From Nocardia aobensis NBRC 100429 (GTDB lineage Bacteria; Actinomycetota; Actinomycetes; Mycobacteriales; Mycobacteriaceae): a stretch of DNA of 64,000 nucleotides. The translations under genes were made by a program, and so were the position numbers. Shown piece by piece: positions 28,501 to 38,589 of the stretch (the first letter of the stretch is position 1; every line of letters begins with the position of its first letter). The stretch is from contig NZ_BAFQ01000010.1 in assembly GCF_000308375.1 (NCBI RefSeq), forward strand, positions 1-64,000, written 5' to 3'. A model generated the notes under the pieces. That model worked only from the letters and a program-made list of their open reading frames with translations. It did no database searches and had not been told where the DNA came from.

Positions 28501-29313
28501 GTGGCGCAGTACCCGGCTGGATCGTTGCCCGAGGGATATCCGCGCAAGCCGCCGGCGCTGTGGACCGACCTGCTGATGCTGGTGCTCGCCGTGGTTTCGG
28601 TGGCTCTGGTCACCTGGATCACCTTCTTCACCGTGCCGCAGCACACGTATCACGTGATCGTGGTGGTCGACATTTCGATCTGCGCGGTGTTCGCCCTCGA
28701 ATTCCTCTGGCGCTGGCGGCGGGCGGACTGGTCGTGGACCTTCCCGTTCGTCTACTGGTACGAGGTCCTGGGCATGATCCCGGTGACCAGCCCGTTCTTC
28801 CGGGGTTTCCGGCTGCTGCGCATCATCGTGATTCTGGTACGGCTGGCCCGCGTCGCCGACCGGGCCTTCGGCGACCGGGTCACCGCCGCGGTGGTGAACC
28901 GATCGGTCGGCGTGATCGTCGACGCGGTCCGGCGCCCGGTCACCATGGCCGTGCTGGAGGAGGTCGCCGATGTGCTGCGTCGTGGGCGGTACACCCACAA
29001 TATCGCCGCGGCGCTGGAGGAGAACCGCGACGAACTCGACGGCATGATCCTCGAGCTGATCAAGAAGGATCCGGCGGTCGGGCGGGTGCGCTACCTGCCG
29101 TTCCACGAGGAGATCATCCGCGGTATCGCCGACACCAGCTTCCGGATCGTCTTCCAGGTGCTGGCCGATCCGCGCACCGACGAACTGGTCGGAGATGTGT
29201 TGCGCGAGAACATCAATCAGATGCGGGACGCGGTGCGCGAGGGCGGGCACGTGCCGGAGGCGGTGGATCACAAACTCCAGCAGCGTATGTCGCCCGATCG
29301 CGCACCGCGCTAG
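28501..29313 (+). CDS. Ion-channel-like membrane protein (voltage-sensor-type helices)
   Basis: The 270-residue protein has hydrophobic segments at about 20-45, 53-70 and 82-95. An Arg-rich amphipathic stretch follows, FRLLRIIVILVRLARVADRAF, which resembles the S4 helix of voltage-gated channels. The rest is a soluble helical domain with DGMILELIKKDPAVGRVRYLPFHEEIIRGIADTSFRI. No pore selectivity filter is evident, so it may be a voltage-sensor or channel-like protein without a pore. GTG at 28501 has GGAAGGGA close upstream and was preferred to GTG at 28486. Confidence 0.65.
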   Translation: MAQYPAGSLPEGYPRKPPALWTDLLMLVLAVVSVALVTWITFFTVPQHTYHVIVVVDISICAVFALEFLWRWRRADWSWTFPFVYWYEVLGMIPVTSPFFRGFRLLRIIVILVRLARVADRAFGDRVTAAVVNRSVGVIVDAVRRPVTMAVLEEVADVLRRGRYTHNIAAALEENRDELDGMILELIKKDPAVGRVRYLPFHEEIIRGIADTSFRIVFQVLADPRTDELVGDVLRENINQMRDAVREGGHVPEAVDHKLQQRMSPDRAPR

Positions 29314-29326
29314 TCCGCTTCGGCGG

Positions 29327-30538
29327 TCAGTGCGCGTGCCGCACCGCGTCGCGGGGCTGCGCGTAACGCACTGTCTCCCAGACGATCAGCACGGTGAGCA
29401 CGGCACACAGCAGTCCCAGTGCGGCCATCGCCGGCAGCTGTCCGGCGATCGGAACCAGAGCGATCAGCACCGCCGCGGTGACCAGGCGCGGCCACAGCAC
29501 CACCCGGGTCGCGTAGTGCCGGAACCAGACCAGTGCCAGCAGGTACAGCACTACGCCGCCGTAGAGCGCGAACAGGGGAATGCCGTGCAGCCGATCGTGC
29601 AGGGTATGGCCGGCCGCGCCACCGAGATAGTTCAGCGTCTTCTTCAATCCGAGCGACATGGCGACGATGCCGGCCACCATCGGGAAGTGCAGAAAGGTGT
29701 AGCAATTGCGCGCGATCCGGATCCGGCGCGGACCCGAGGCCTCGGTCATCGCGCGTTCCACGACGGTCGCGGCGACGTCGAAGTAGGCCCACCACAGCAG
29801 GCCCGAAACCGCCAGTGCCAGCAGCGATCCCACGGTGATCGGCCACGAGATCGGCAGCCCGGCCACGCCGACGCCGATGGAGACGATCGATTCACCCAGC
29901 GCGACGATCACGATCAGGCCGTGCCGCTCGGCGAAGTGCGAGGCCGAATTCACGCGCCAGTCGTTACCGGCGAAGAAGGTCCAGACCATATCGCCGGCGA
30001 TGGCCGCGATCCACAGCACGATCTGCACCGTGCCGTGTTCGACGGCCGCCACGATCAGCAGTGTGGTTCCGATGGTGATCGAGCCGCCCGCCCAGCGGCC
30101 GACCTGGCCGCGCAATTGCCGGTCCTCGGTACTGGCCAGCCAGAACATCCCCAGATGGACCAGCCGTATCACGAGATATCCGATGGCGAACACGAGCGGT
30201 CCGTACCAGCCGCCCGGCATGTCGTGGAACGCCTCGGGAATCACCTCGGCCACGATGAGTCCGGCGCCCATGGCCGCGAACATCGCCACCCGGGCCAGCC
30301 CCTCGTCGGCCTTCACCACATTGCCCAGCCAGGCGTAGGCGATCCACACCCACCACATCACCGCGAGCACCAGCACGGCCCGCAGCATGTTGAGCGCGGT
30401 GACGTCGTGGGCGGCCAGATCGGTCACCTGGGTGAAGGCGAAAACCAGGACGAGGTCGAAGAAGAGTTCCAGCTGGGTTACCGAGGCGTCCTCGGTGACC
30501 GCTTGAATGCGTGTGCGTCTGACACCGGTCATTCGCAC
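29327..30538 (-). CDS. Low-temperature-requirement A (LtrA) family membrane protein
   Basis: The 403-residue protein is almost entirely membrane, with about ten to twelve hydrophobic helices. The N-terminal motif VTQLELFFDLVLVFAFTQVTDL and the internal ERHGLIVIVALGESIVSIG are the conserved elements of the LtrA family (PF06772). The family was named for a Listeria gene needed for growth in the cold, but the biochemical role is not known. The start is either GTG at 30538 or ATG at 30532; neither has a strong ribosome site. It is convergent with the channel-like gene, with 13 bases between the stops. Confidence 0.88.
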   Translation of the reverse strand: MRMTGVRRTRIQAVTEDASVTQLELFFDLVLVFAFTQVTDLAAHDVTALNMLRAVLVLAVMWWVWIAYAWLGNVVKADEGLARVAMFAAMGAGLIVAEVIPEAFHDMPGGWYGPLVFAIGYLVIRLVHLGMFWLASTEDRQLRGQVGRWAGGSITIGTTLLIVAAVEHGTVQIVLWIAAIAGDMVWTFFAGNDWRVNSASHFAERHGLIVIVALGESIVSIGVGVAGLPISWPITVGSLLALAVSGLLWWAYFDVAATVVERAMTEASGPRRIRIARNCYTFLHFPMVAGIVAMSLGLKKTLNYLGGAAGHTLHDRLHGIPLFALYGGVVLYLLALVWFRHYATRVVLWPRLVTAAVLIALVPIAGQLPAMAALGLLCAVLTVLIVWETVRYAQPRDAVRHAH

Positions 30539-30586
30539 ATCGTGGCAGGAAGCCGACGTCAGCGCCCGCGACGGCGAACTTCTCGG

Positions 30587-31045
30587 TCAGCCGACCTCGT
30601 AGTTCTCGCCGAAGGGAAATTTTTCGATGTACTCGATGAGGTTCTGCACGGCCTCGTCGTTGGCCCGCGACAGCGTGCGCTTGAGCAGCAGACCGGGAAC
30701 GGGGATCGGCAGATACACCTCGGAGTGGTACCAGACCTCGGTGCCCTCGTCGGTCTCCTCGATGTCGAACCAGCCCTTGCCGCCGCCACCGGCGGCGCTC
30801 TCCACCACTTCCCAGGAGATGCGTTCCGGGGTGCAGTTGTACTCGAGGACCTGACGGTCGGAGTTGTTGAGGGTCGTCACCGTGGCGTAGACGCGGCGGG
30901 GACGGTCGAATTCGTCGCGGGTCGCGACGCGCACATCTCGATGCGCGGGCGACCATTCCGGAATCCGCTCGACGGCCAGCAATGCTTCCTGAACCTGATC
31001 GGGTTCGACATCGATGATGAATCGGTGATCGGTCTTCGTGCGCAT
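30587..31045 (-). CDS. SRPBCC family protein
   Basis: The 152-residue protein belongs to the START-like/coenzyme Q-binding group. It opens with DHRFIIDVEPDQVQEALLAVERIPEWSPAH, the usual first strand and two short helices with the PEWSP turn. Continuous strands follow (RVYATVTTLNNSDRQVLEY), with a long C-terminal helix (RTLSRANDEAVQNLIEYIEKF). Such proteins bind hydrophobic ligands or act in lipid or polyketide handling; the ligand here is unknown. ATG at 31045 has GGAGGG six bases upstream. It lies 48 bases upstream of ltrA on the same strand and could be co-transcribed with it. Confidence 0.78.
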   Translation of the reverse strand: MRTKTDHRFIIDVEPDQVQEALLAVERIPEWSPAHRDVRVATRDEFDRPRRVYATVTTLNNSDRQVLEYNCTPERISWEVVESAAGGGGKGWFDIEETDEGTEVWYHSEVYLPIPVPGLLLKRTLSRANDEAVQNLIEYIEKFPFGENYEVG

Positions 31046-31127
31046 GTCTTGCCCTCCACTGCTTCGGCCGATTGTCTCCGCCGTCACACGCGGTCGTCAA
31101 CCGTGTGGTCTGTTCCTCGAGTTACAG

Positions 31128-31141
31128 AGACCGACCAGTCT
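31128..31141. promoter_or_regulatory. Candidate TetR-type operator
   Basis: AGACCGACCAGTCT has the AGAC-N6-GTCT symmetry common to TetR-family operators. It lies about 80 bases upstream of the SRPBCC start. A further CACACG-N11-CGTGTG repeat lies at about 31086-31108. No TetR gene is adjacent. Confidence 0.35.
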
Positions 31142-31318
31142 GATTAGGTTCGGTCGGGCGTGCCGCGTTTGCGGTCGCGCTGCCGGGGCGGATCGGCGGC
31201 GTACTCGGCGCCGGCGCGCCGCGTCGGTGGCCCGGCGATTGCCGGGTGAGCGGTGACTTGCCCGAAGAGGGACTGCCCCCGGGTGGGAAAGGGGGCTTGA
31301 CGTTGCTCGTCCGCACAG

Positions 31319-31513
31319 CTACCGGTGGTGGAGGACCTCCCAGTCGGGCCCCGGAAAGACCAGACTTTCGTGTCCGTCCTCGAACCGTACGACGTAGGGC
31401 GGGGCGCCGTCGCTGCCGCGCGCCTCGATGATTTCGCCGGTGCGTTCGGGCATTCCCACAGCATTGCTGTGGACGAGGATGTGATCGCCTACATGCGCCT
31501 GCATGACCGCCAT
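31319..31513 (-). CDS. DUF1918 domain protein
   Basis: This 64-residue protein is a single DUF1918 domain: AHVGDHILVHSN, then RTGEIIEARGSDGAPPYVVRFEDGHESLVFPGPD. It is a small SH3-like barrel of unknown role that is common in actinobacteria. ATG at 31513 or the internal ATG at 31504 may be the start; neither has a convincing ribosome site. It is monocistronic and divergent from the RibD-like gene. Confidence 0.85.
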   Translation of the reverse strand: MAVMQAHVGDHILVHSNAVGMPERTGEIIEARGSDGAPPYVVRFEDGHESLVFPGPDWEVLHHR

Positions 31514-31624
31514 TATCGTTCGATGTGATACTGCTCACAAGTCGATGCCGCAGTTCCCCGTCGTGCGAAATCGCCCGCTCTCAGCGATCCCCGGAACCGG
31601 CGCGCGGCAAACCTGCCACCCCAC

Positions 31625-31667
31625 TTGACACCACTGCGGCTGTAGTACTACGTTTTAACCACTACAG
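31625..31667 (+). promoter_or_regulatory. Promoter and operator of the RibD-like gene
   Basis: TTGACA at 31625-31630 and TACGTT at 31649-31654 form a -35/-10 pair with 18 bases between. The perfect palindrome GTAGTACTAC (31642-31651) overlaps the -10, and a further half-site ACTACAG follows at 31661-31667. TGTAGTA/TACTACA half-sites are those of BlaI/MecI/CopY-type repressors as I recall them, so such a repressor is the best guess. Confidence 0.55.
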
Positions 31668-31697
31668 TCAGAGTGCAACAATCAAGGCGGTATCGGT

Positions 31698-32273
31698 ATG
31701 CGAAAGCTCGTCTACTACGTCGGCGTCTCCCTCGACGGCTATATCGCCGGCCCGGGCGGCGAGTTCGACATCTATCCCGTGTCCCAGGAGATGTCGGACT
31801 GGTTCAACGAGCGGTATCCGGAGGTGGTGCCCACCCATATCCGCCCGCACGTGAATCTGCCGGTGGACACTCCGAATCGGGAATGGGACACGCTGATCAT
31901 GGGGCGCGGGACCTACGAACCCGCGCTGGAGATCGGTATCACCAGCCCGTACGCGCATATGAAGCAGTACGTCGTCTCGACCACCCTGGACCCGGTGGAC
32001 GATCCGAATGTCGAGGTCGTGGCCGACGATCCGGTCGCGCTGGTGCGGAAGTTGAAGCAGCAGGACGGCAAGGACGTCTGGTTGTGCGGCGGCGGCACAC
32101 TCGCCGGCGCCCTGATCGACGAGATCGACGAGGTGATCATCAAGAGCTATCCCGTGCTGCTCGGCGCCGGGATCTCGGTGGTGTCGGGCAACTTCTCGCC
32201 GACCGCCTTCCGGCCGGTCCGGCGGCAGGAATTCGGCAACGGTGCCCAGGTCACCTGGTTCGAGCGCGGCTGA
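31698..32273 (+). CDS. Dihydrofolate-reductase-fold (RibD C-terminal domain) protein
   Basis: The 191-residue protein has the RibD_C/DHFR-like fold: KLVYYVGVSLDGYIAGPGGEFD at the N-terminus, TLIMGRGTYEPAL for the NADPH-binding region and DVWLCGGGTLAGALIDEIDEVIIKSYPVLLGAG at the end. Stand-alone members are NADPH-dependent reductases of unknown substrate. Single-domain RibD-like proteins (RibD/Rv2671 type) can bypass DHFR inhibition in mycobacteria. It is a single-gene unit under a promoter with an obvious repressor site, so its expression is probably inducible. Confidence 0.82.
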   Translation: MRKLVYYVGVSLDGYIAGPGGEFDIYPVSQEMSDWFNERYPEVVPTHIRPHVNLPVDTPNREWDTLIMGRGTYEPALEIGITSPYAHMKQYVVSTTLDPVDDPNVEVVADDPVALVRKLKQQDGKDVWLCGGGTLAGALIDEIDEVIIKSYPVLLGAGISVVSGNFSPTAFRPVRRQEFGNGAQVTWFERG

Positions 32274-32279
32274 GCAGGA

Positions 32280-32696
32280 TCACCCGGCATCGCGCAGGAA
32301 GGACAGGCGCACCCGGCGGATCGGGTTGTCGACGTTGAGGTCCACGAAGGCGATGGACTGCCAGGTGCCGAGCGTCAGCTCGCCGCCCAGCACCGGCACG
32401 GTGGCGTACGGGGCGATCAGCGCGGGCATGACGTGCGAGCGGCCGTGCCCGCGCGAGCCGTGGGCGTGGCGCCAGCGATCGTCGGCCGGCAGCAGATCGC
32501 GCAGGGCGCGCAGCAGATCGTCGTCGCTGCCCGCGCCGAGCTCTATCAGGGCCACGCCGGCGGTGGCGTGCGGGACGAAGACGTGCAGCAGTCCGTCGCC
32601 GCCGCCGGCCTCGCGCAGAAACGTGGCGCACTGCGGGGTGAGGTCGTGGACGACCTCGCGATCACCGGTGTGCAGCTCGATCTCGATGCTCTTCAT
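32280..32696 (-). CDS. YjbQ/UPF0047 family protein
   Basis: The 138-residue length is exactly usual for this family. The metal-site segments are present: LHVFVPHATAGVALIELGAGSD, then DDRWRHAHGSRGHGRSHVMPALI and LTLGTWQSIAFVDLNVDNPIRRV. YjbQ proteins were linked to thiamine phosphate synthase activity, but their physiological role remains open. ATG at 32696 was chosen, giving MKSIEIELHTGDREV, the conserved start. It is convergent with the RibD-like gene, six bases apart. Confidence 0.88.
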   Translation of the reverse strand: MKSIEIELHTGDREVVHDLTPQCATFLREAGGGDGLLHVFVPHATAGVALIELGAGSDDDLLRALRDLLPADDRWRHAHGSRGHGRSHVMPALIAPYATVPVLGGELTLGTWQSIAFVDLNVDNPIRRVRLSFLRDAG

Positions 32697-33084
32697 AGGC
32701 CCATCGTGCGCTTTCGCCGCGAGGTACACCGGGAACTCGCGGGAAGGGGTTCGCCGACCGGGTGCTAAACCGGTCGGTGTGATTACTCACACCGGTACGC
32801 CGGCTGTTCGGGCGGGATCGGGTCACGGGCTCCGGCGGATCCGGAAAACCGCTGATGAACGAGGCTGTTCGCGCCGATTCCGATGCCCCGCAAGAGCTCT
32901 GCCGTCGCGGCCGTGCCCCGCCGCGCCGTCCCGGGACGGGATCGCCGCTGGTCCGGGTAGCGAATTCGGTGGTCGAACCCGCCGGCTCCCGGTTGCCGCT
33001 CGGAGGTAGCCGACCACCGAGCGGACTCCGATCGGTAGTCTTATTGGCTGTAACAGCAGCTAGTCGATCTTGGAGGACCCCACT
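32697..33084. other. Divergent intergenic region upstream of ask
   Basis: These 388 bases carry the promoters of the YjbQ gene (leftward) and ask-asd (rightward). An inverted repeat CGGTGTGA-TTAC-TCACACCG at 32775-32794 is flanked by two ACCGGT palindromes and looks like a repressor site. I see no lysine riboswitch or leader peptide with Lys or Thr codon runs. An open frame on + between 32855 and 33084 is a shadow. Confidence 0.4.
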
Positions 33085-35387
<2,303 letters not shown>

Positions 35388-35412
35388 CACTGCGTTGTCG
35401 AGGTTCGCTTCG

Positions 35413-35442
35413 AACGGGCCGTCCGATTACGGGCGGCCCGTT
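35413..35442 (+). terminator. Terminator after asd
   Basis: AACGGGCCG (35413-35421) pairs with CGGCCCGTT (35434-35442), with TCC/GGG extending the stem, and is followed by T. It sits between asd and the convergent TetR gene, so it may serve both. Confidence 0.65.
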
Positions 35443-35456
35443 TCGCTGCCGATCGC

Positions 35457-36053
35457 TCAGCCGGCCTGCGCGCAGCGGGCCCGGAGTCCGTCGAACACGA
35501 CGGCGAAAGCGCGGGCTCGCTGCTCGCCGGTGGCCGTGTGCGTGCCCGCGAAGGTGCCCTTCAGTACCCGCATCAGATCATCGAATTCGATATCGCCGCG
35601 GATCGCGCCGGCATCCTGCGCGCGGCGCAGCAACCGGGCGATGGCCGCCTGGAATTCCTTTGTGGGACCGGTGATCTCGATCGTCTCGTGACCGCCCAGC
35701 GCATCGGCGAGGTCCCGCTTGACGCCTCCTTCGGCGACCATGTGGTCCAGCAGGTCGAAGAAGGCGGCCCCCGGATCGTCGGCGGATTCGAGCCCGCGCG
35801 CGTAGTCGATCATGCGCTCGATGTTGTCGACGATGGCGGCGTGGAAGAGGGCTTCCTTGGTGGGGAAGTGGCGGTAGACGGTTCCGGGGCCCACCCCGGC
35901 GCGCCGTGCGATCTCGTCCAGCGGGACCGAAATACCTTCGGCGGCAAAGGCTTCCCGCGCGGCTGCGAGTACCCGCTCCCGGTTGCGGCGGGCGTCGGCG
36001 CGTAGGGCGCGGCGCGGTTCGGCCGCCGGGTCCGCTGACTGTTTCTCCGCCAC
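35457..36053 (-). CDS. TetR-family repressor
   Basis: The 198-residue protein has a typical N-terminal TetR DNA-binding domain: NRERVLAAAREAFAAEGISVPLDEIARRAGVGPGTVYRHFPTKEAL, with the recognition helix at GVGPGTVYRHF (about 53-63). The helical C-terminal domain (LFHAAIVDNIERMIDYARGL ...) is of the common AcrR-like ligand-binding type. It is divergent from the NTF2-like gene, with two near-identical operator copies between them. It therefore probably represses that gene and itself. The start is GTG at 36053. Confidence 0.88.
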   Translation of the reverse strand: MAEKQSADPAAEPRRALRADARRNRERVLAAAREAFAAEGISVPLDEIARRAGVGPGTVYRHFPTKEALFHAAIVDNIERMIDYARGLESADDPGAAFFDLLDHMVAEGGVKRDLADALGGHETIEITGPTKEFQAAIARLLRRAQDAGAIRGDIEFDDLMRVLKGTFAGTHTATGEQRARAFAVVFDGLRARCAQAG

Positions 36054-36076
36054 AGCGCGAGTCTACCCGGTAACCG

Positions 36077-36125
36077 TTGACAAACGGGGCGTGCGTTCCG
36101 GATTATAAACGGGGCGTACGTTCCG
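36077..36125. promoter_or_regulatory. Tandem operators and promoter between TetR and NTF2-like genes
   Basis: Two 19-bp near-identical copies lie 25 bp apart: AAACGGGGCGTGCGTTCCG (36082-36100) and AAACGGGGCGTACGTTCCG (36107-36125). Each contains an imperfect palindrome, GGGGCGTACGTTCC. TTGACA at 36077-36082 and TATAAA at 36104-36109 are excellent hexamers but stand 21 bases apart, so either a different -35 is used or promoter activity depends on DNA distortion. Confidence 0.6.
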
Positions 36126-36147
36126 CTTCTAACAGAGGGAGTTTGTC

Positions 36148-36564
36148 ATGGTTTCCAGTTCGGTGCGCAGTGCCCGCCAGGTGGTCGAGGACCTGTTCGC
36201 GACATTGCCGGTACGTGATGCCGACGCCTTCGTCGCGGCGCTCGCTCCCGATGCGGTATTCGAGATCCCGTTCCCGATCGCGGGAATGCCGGAGCGGCTC
36301 GAGGGCCGGGAGGCGATTCGTGAACACCTCGCGCAACGCTGGTCGGGTGTGTCGGGTATCGAGGTGCACGGTGTCTATCCCACGGTTTACGAAACCGCCG
36401 AGGACGGAGTGCTTTTCGTGGAGAACGAGGTGGATATGACGGTGCCCGGCGCACCACGTGCGCGAGTGCGCACCTCGGTCAACATGGTGCACGTGCGGAA
36501 CGGGGAAGTGACCCTGTTCCGGGACTACATGGATACCGCGCGGTTCGCGCGGATCGCCGGCTGA
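36148..36564 (+). CDS. NTF2-like (SnoaL-type) protein
   Basis: The 138-residue protein shows the cone-shaped NTF2 fold: an N-terminal helix (RQVVEDLFATLPVRDADAFVAALAPDAVFEIPFPI), the conserved REAIREHLAQRW helix and a final four-strand sheet (VRTSVNMVHVRNGEVTLFRDYMDTARF). Members are ketosteroid isomerase-like or polyketide cyclase-like enzymes, or ligand-binding proteins; this one is not assigned. It is the evident target of the divergent TetR repressor. AGAGGGAG precedes the ATG. Confidence 0.8.
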   Translation: MVSSSVRSARQVVEDLFATLPVRDADAFVAALAPDAVFEIPFPIAGMPERLEGREAIREHLAQRWSGVSGIEVHGVYPTVYETAEDGVLFVENEVDMTVPGAPRARVRTSVNMVHVRNGEVTLFRDYMDTARFARIAG

Positions 36565-36588
36565 CCCGCGCAGCCGGCGGGGTCCTCC

Positions 36589-37935
36589 TCAACGGATGCC
36601 GGGGGTTCGAGGGTCCGGGCCGAGACAGGCCAGCAGCGCACAGCCGGGCGGTGCGTCGGAGAAGGGCGGCGCCAGCGGGGTCTGCAGACAGGAGAGCACG
36701 GTGCACCCGGGATAGGCGTCGGGCCCGATGCCGAATACCGCGACGGTGATATCGGGATCGAAGAAGGCGCGGGGGTCCAACGTCACCGGCGGCTCGACAT
36801 AGGGGCCGGGGTCCGCGATCGGCGGTTGTTCGAAGGCGCCGAGCAGTCGCCGGAAGAATTCCCAGGTCAGCTCGGTCAGGTTCTGAACGATCCCGGTCGG
36901 GCCACCGTTGCTTCGGTTGCCGAAGACGCCGGTCCACACCACGGTGAGGTCCAGGCTGGGGATGAAGAAGACGTCCTGCAGACCGAGTCCGGACATCGCG
37001 AAGACATCCGGGGGCAGGAACGACGGAATCTCGATACACCCGGGACGGGCCCAGAACAGATAGCCGTAACACTCGCGGCCCGGGCCCGTCTGCTGGGCGC
37101 GGTGCAGATAGTCGGCCGAGACCACTCTCACCCCGTTCCAGTCGCCGTGGCCGGCGACCAGCAGGGCGATCTTGGCGAGATCGTCCGGCGGGATCATCAG
37201 ATGCGCGTAGCCGTAGGTGTGACCGGAACGGTCGCGGGCCCAGTAGTAGTCGCCGCGCTGAATGCCCAAGGGGGAAAACAGTTCCCGTTGCGCGAACTGT
37301 TGCAGTGGTTCGGCGACGGCCAGCTCGATCACATACGACAGCAGATCGACGTTGCGCTGACTGTAGGAGAACCGGGTGCCGGGCGGATTGTCGAGTGGGA
37401 CCCCGAGCGCCTGCACGGCACTGTTCGGATCGATCGGCACCACCCCGGAGATGCCCTCGTTGATCACTCCGACACGCAGGCCGGAGCGCTCGGTGAGCAA
37501 ATCCTCGACGGTGATCGCGCGGTGGGCGGCGTCGCCGAGTCCGGGCGGCAGATAGCGGTCGATCGGCGCATCGATATCGAGTTTGCCCTGATCCCAGGCG
37601 ATTCCGGCGATCAGCGAGACCACGCTTTTGGTGACGCTCCAGATATTCCACGGCGTGGCGTCGGTGGCGTCGTTGTGCGCGCCGGATCCGATCAGGCAGT
37701 TGTGCCGGAAGATCTTGACGTTCAGCCGGTTCCGTTCGTCGGCGAACCGCAGGGCGGACGCCAGCCGTGCCGAATCCAGGCCCGCCGATTCCGGCGTGGC
37801 CCGTTCGAATTCGCGTCCGGACGAGACGGCGCAGGTCGGTGGATCCTCCGCACGTGCCGGTACCGCGGTGGCGCAGGCGCCACCGATCAGTACGACCACG
37901 AGAACCCCGATGACCCAGCCGTGTAGGCGTCCCAT
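36589..37935 (-). CDS. Exported serine hydrolase of the beta-lactamase (class C/DD-peptidase) fold
   Basis: The 448-residue protein has a signal peptide (hydrophobic core VIGVLVVVLIGGACATA, likely cut after VPARA). The catalytic motif Ser100-Val-Thr-Lys103 lies in IWSVTKSVVSLIAG, and the second motif is Tyr191-Ser-Gln in GTRFSYSQRNVD. The family includes esterases, DD-peptidases and class C beta-lactamases; which activity applies is unknown. The C-terminal extension of about 80 residues is Pro/Cys-rich (PGCTVLSCLQTP ... PGCALLACLGP), with two similar Cys-Cys units that may be disulphide-bonded outside the cell. It is convergent with the NTF2-like gene. Confidence 0.82.
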   Translation of the reverse strand: MGRLHGWVIGVLVVVLIGGACATAVPARAEDPPTCAVSSGREFERATPESAGLDSARLASALRFADERNRLNVKIFRHNCLIGSGAHNDATDATPWNIWSVTKSVVSLIAGIAWDQGKLDIDAPIDRYLPPGLGDAAHRAITVEDLLTERSGLRVGVINEGISGVVPIDPNSAVQALGVPLDNPPGTRFSYSQRNVDLLSYVIELAVAEPLQQFAQRELFSPLGIQRGDYYWARDRSGHTYGYAHLMIPPDDLAKIALLVAGHGDWNGVRVVSADYLHRAQQTGPGRECYGYLFWARPGCIEIPSFLPPDVFAMSGLGLQDVFFIPSLDLTVVWTGVFGNRSNGGPTGIVQNLTELTWEFFRRLLGAFEQPPIADPGPYVEPPVTLDPRAFFDPDITVAVFGIGPDAYPGCTVLSCLQTPLAPPFSDAPPGCALLACLGPDPRTPGIR

Positions 37936-38072
37936 GAGTCGAGGTTAACGACGGGCATCCGGTCACGGTGCCCAACACGCAACCGCCGCAATCAAATCGG
38001 AATCGGCGTCGCGGCGTTCGGTCGAACGCCGAGCGAGCGGATGTGACGCCGGGAACATCCCCGGCGGTCTTT

Positions 38073-38102
38073 TCTTGACTTATTCCAGAAAACGGGCAGA
38101 CT
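38073..38102 (+). promoter_or_regulatory. FurA-type operator and promoter; leaderless furA transcript likely
   Basis: TCTTGACTTATTCCAGAAAA at 38073-38092, continuing CGGG to 38096, closely resembles the FurA autoregulatory box that I recall from mycobacteria. TTGACT within it serves as the -35; CAGACT at 38097-38102 is the -10 position. The start point would fall at or next to the ATG at 38109, implying a leaderless mRNA. Confidence 0.65.
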
Positions 38103-38108
38103 GGGCTC

Positions 38109-38531
38109 ATGCACACCGAAGGTTTCGATCCACGCGAACGATTGCGTGCGGCCGGCCTGCGGGTTACCCGCCCACGGGTGGCGGTGCTGGAAGCGGTTGC
38201 CGCCCATCCGCATTCGGATGCCGACCGGGTGACCGCCGCGGTCCGGCAGGAGCTCGGTTCGGTGTCGACACAGGCCGTCTACGACGTACTGCACGCCTGT
38301 GTGGGCGCGGGGCTGCTGCGCCGGATCGAACCGGCCGGTTCGGCGGCGCGGTACGAAACCCGCATCGCCGACAACCACCACCATCTGGTGTGCAGGAACT
38401 GCGGCACGGTCGTGGACGTGGACTGTGCCGTGGGCCGTGCCCCCTGCCTCGACCCGTCGGATGCGCACGGGTTCACGATCGACGAAGCCGAGGTCGTGTT
38501 CTGGGGACTCTGCCCGCAATGCCGTCGGTGA
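38109..38531 (+). CDS. furA: Fur-family peroxide/iron-responsive repressor (FurA/CatR type)
   Basis: The 140-residue protein has a winged helix ([25 protein letters not shown] ... [24 protein letters not shown]) and the Fur metal region. The His-rich loop DNHHHLVC (89-95) and two Cys pairs (Cys95-Cys98, Cys135-Cys138) form the structural zinc site. Fur proteins paired with catalase genes sense peroxide by metal-catalysed oxidation. The downstream catalase begins 58 bases after the stop with its own strong ribosome site, so the two are probably an operon. The partner is a monofunctional catalase rather than the KatG usual for FurA, as for CatR in Streptomyces. Confidence 0.88.
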   Translation: MHTEGFDPRERLRAAGLRVTRPRVAVLEAVAAHPHSDADRVTAAVRQELGSVSTQAVYDVLHACVGAGLLRRIEPAGSAARYETRIADNHHHLVCRNCGTVVDVDCAVGRAPCLDPSDAHGFTIDEAEVVFWGLCPQCRR

Positions 38532-38589
38532 CGACGCGCCATCACGATGGCCCGGACCTCCCGGGCGACAGCTGAAACAGGAGGCTGCG

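Noticed and set aside
32697..33084. Lysine riboswitch or amino-acid leader before ask
   Set aside because: No L-box-like structure or leader peptide with Lys, Thr or Met runs could be found by eye.
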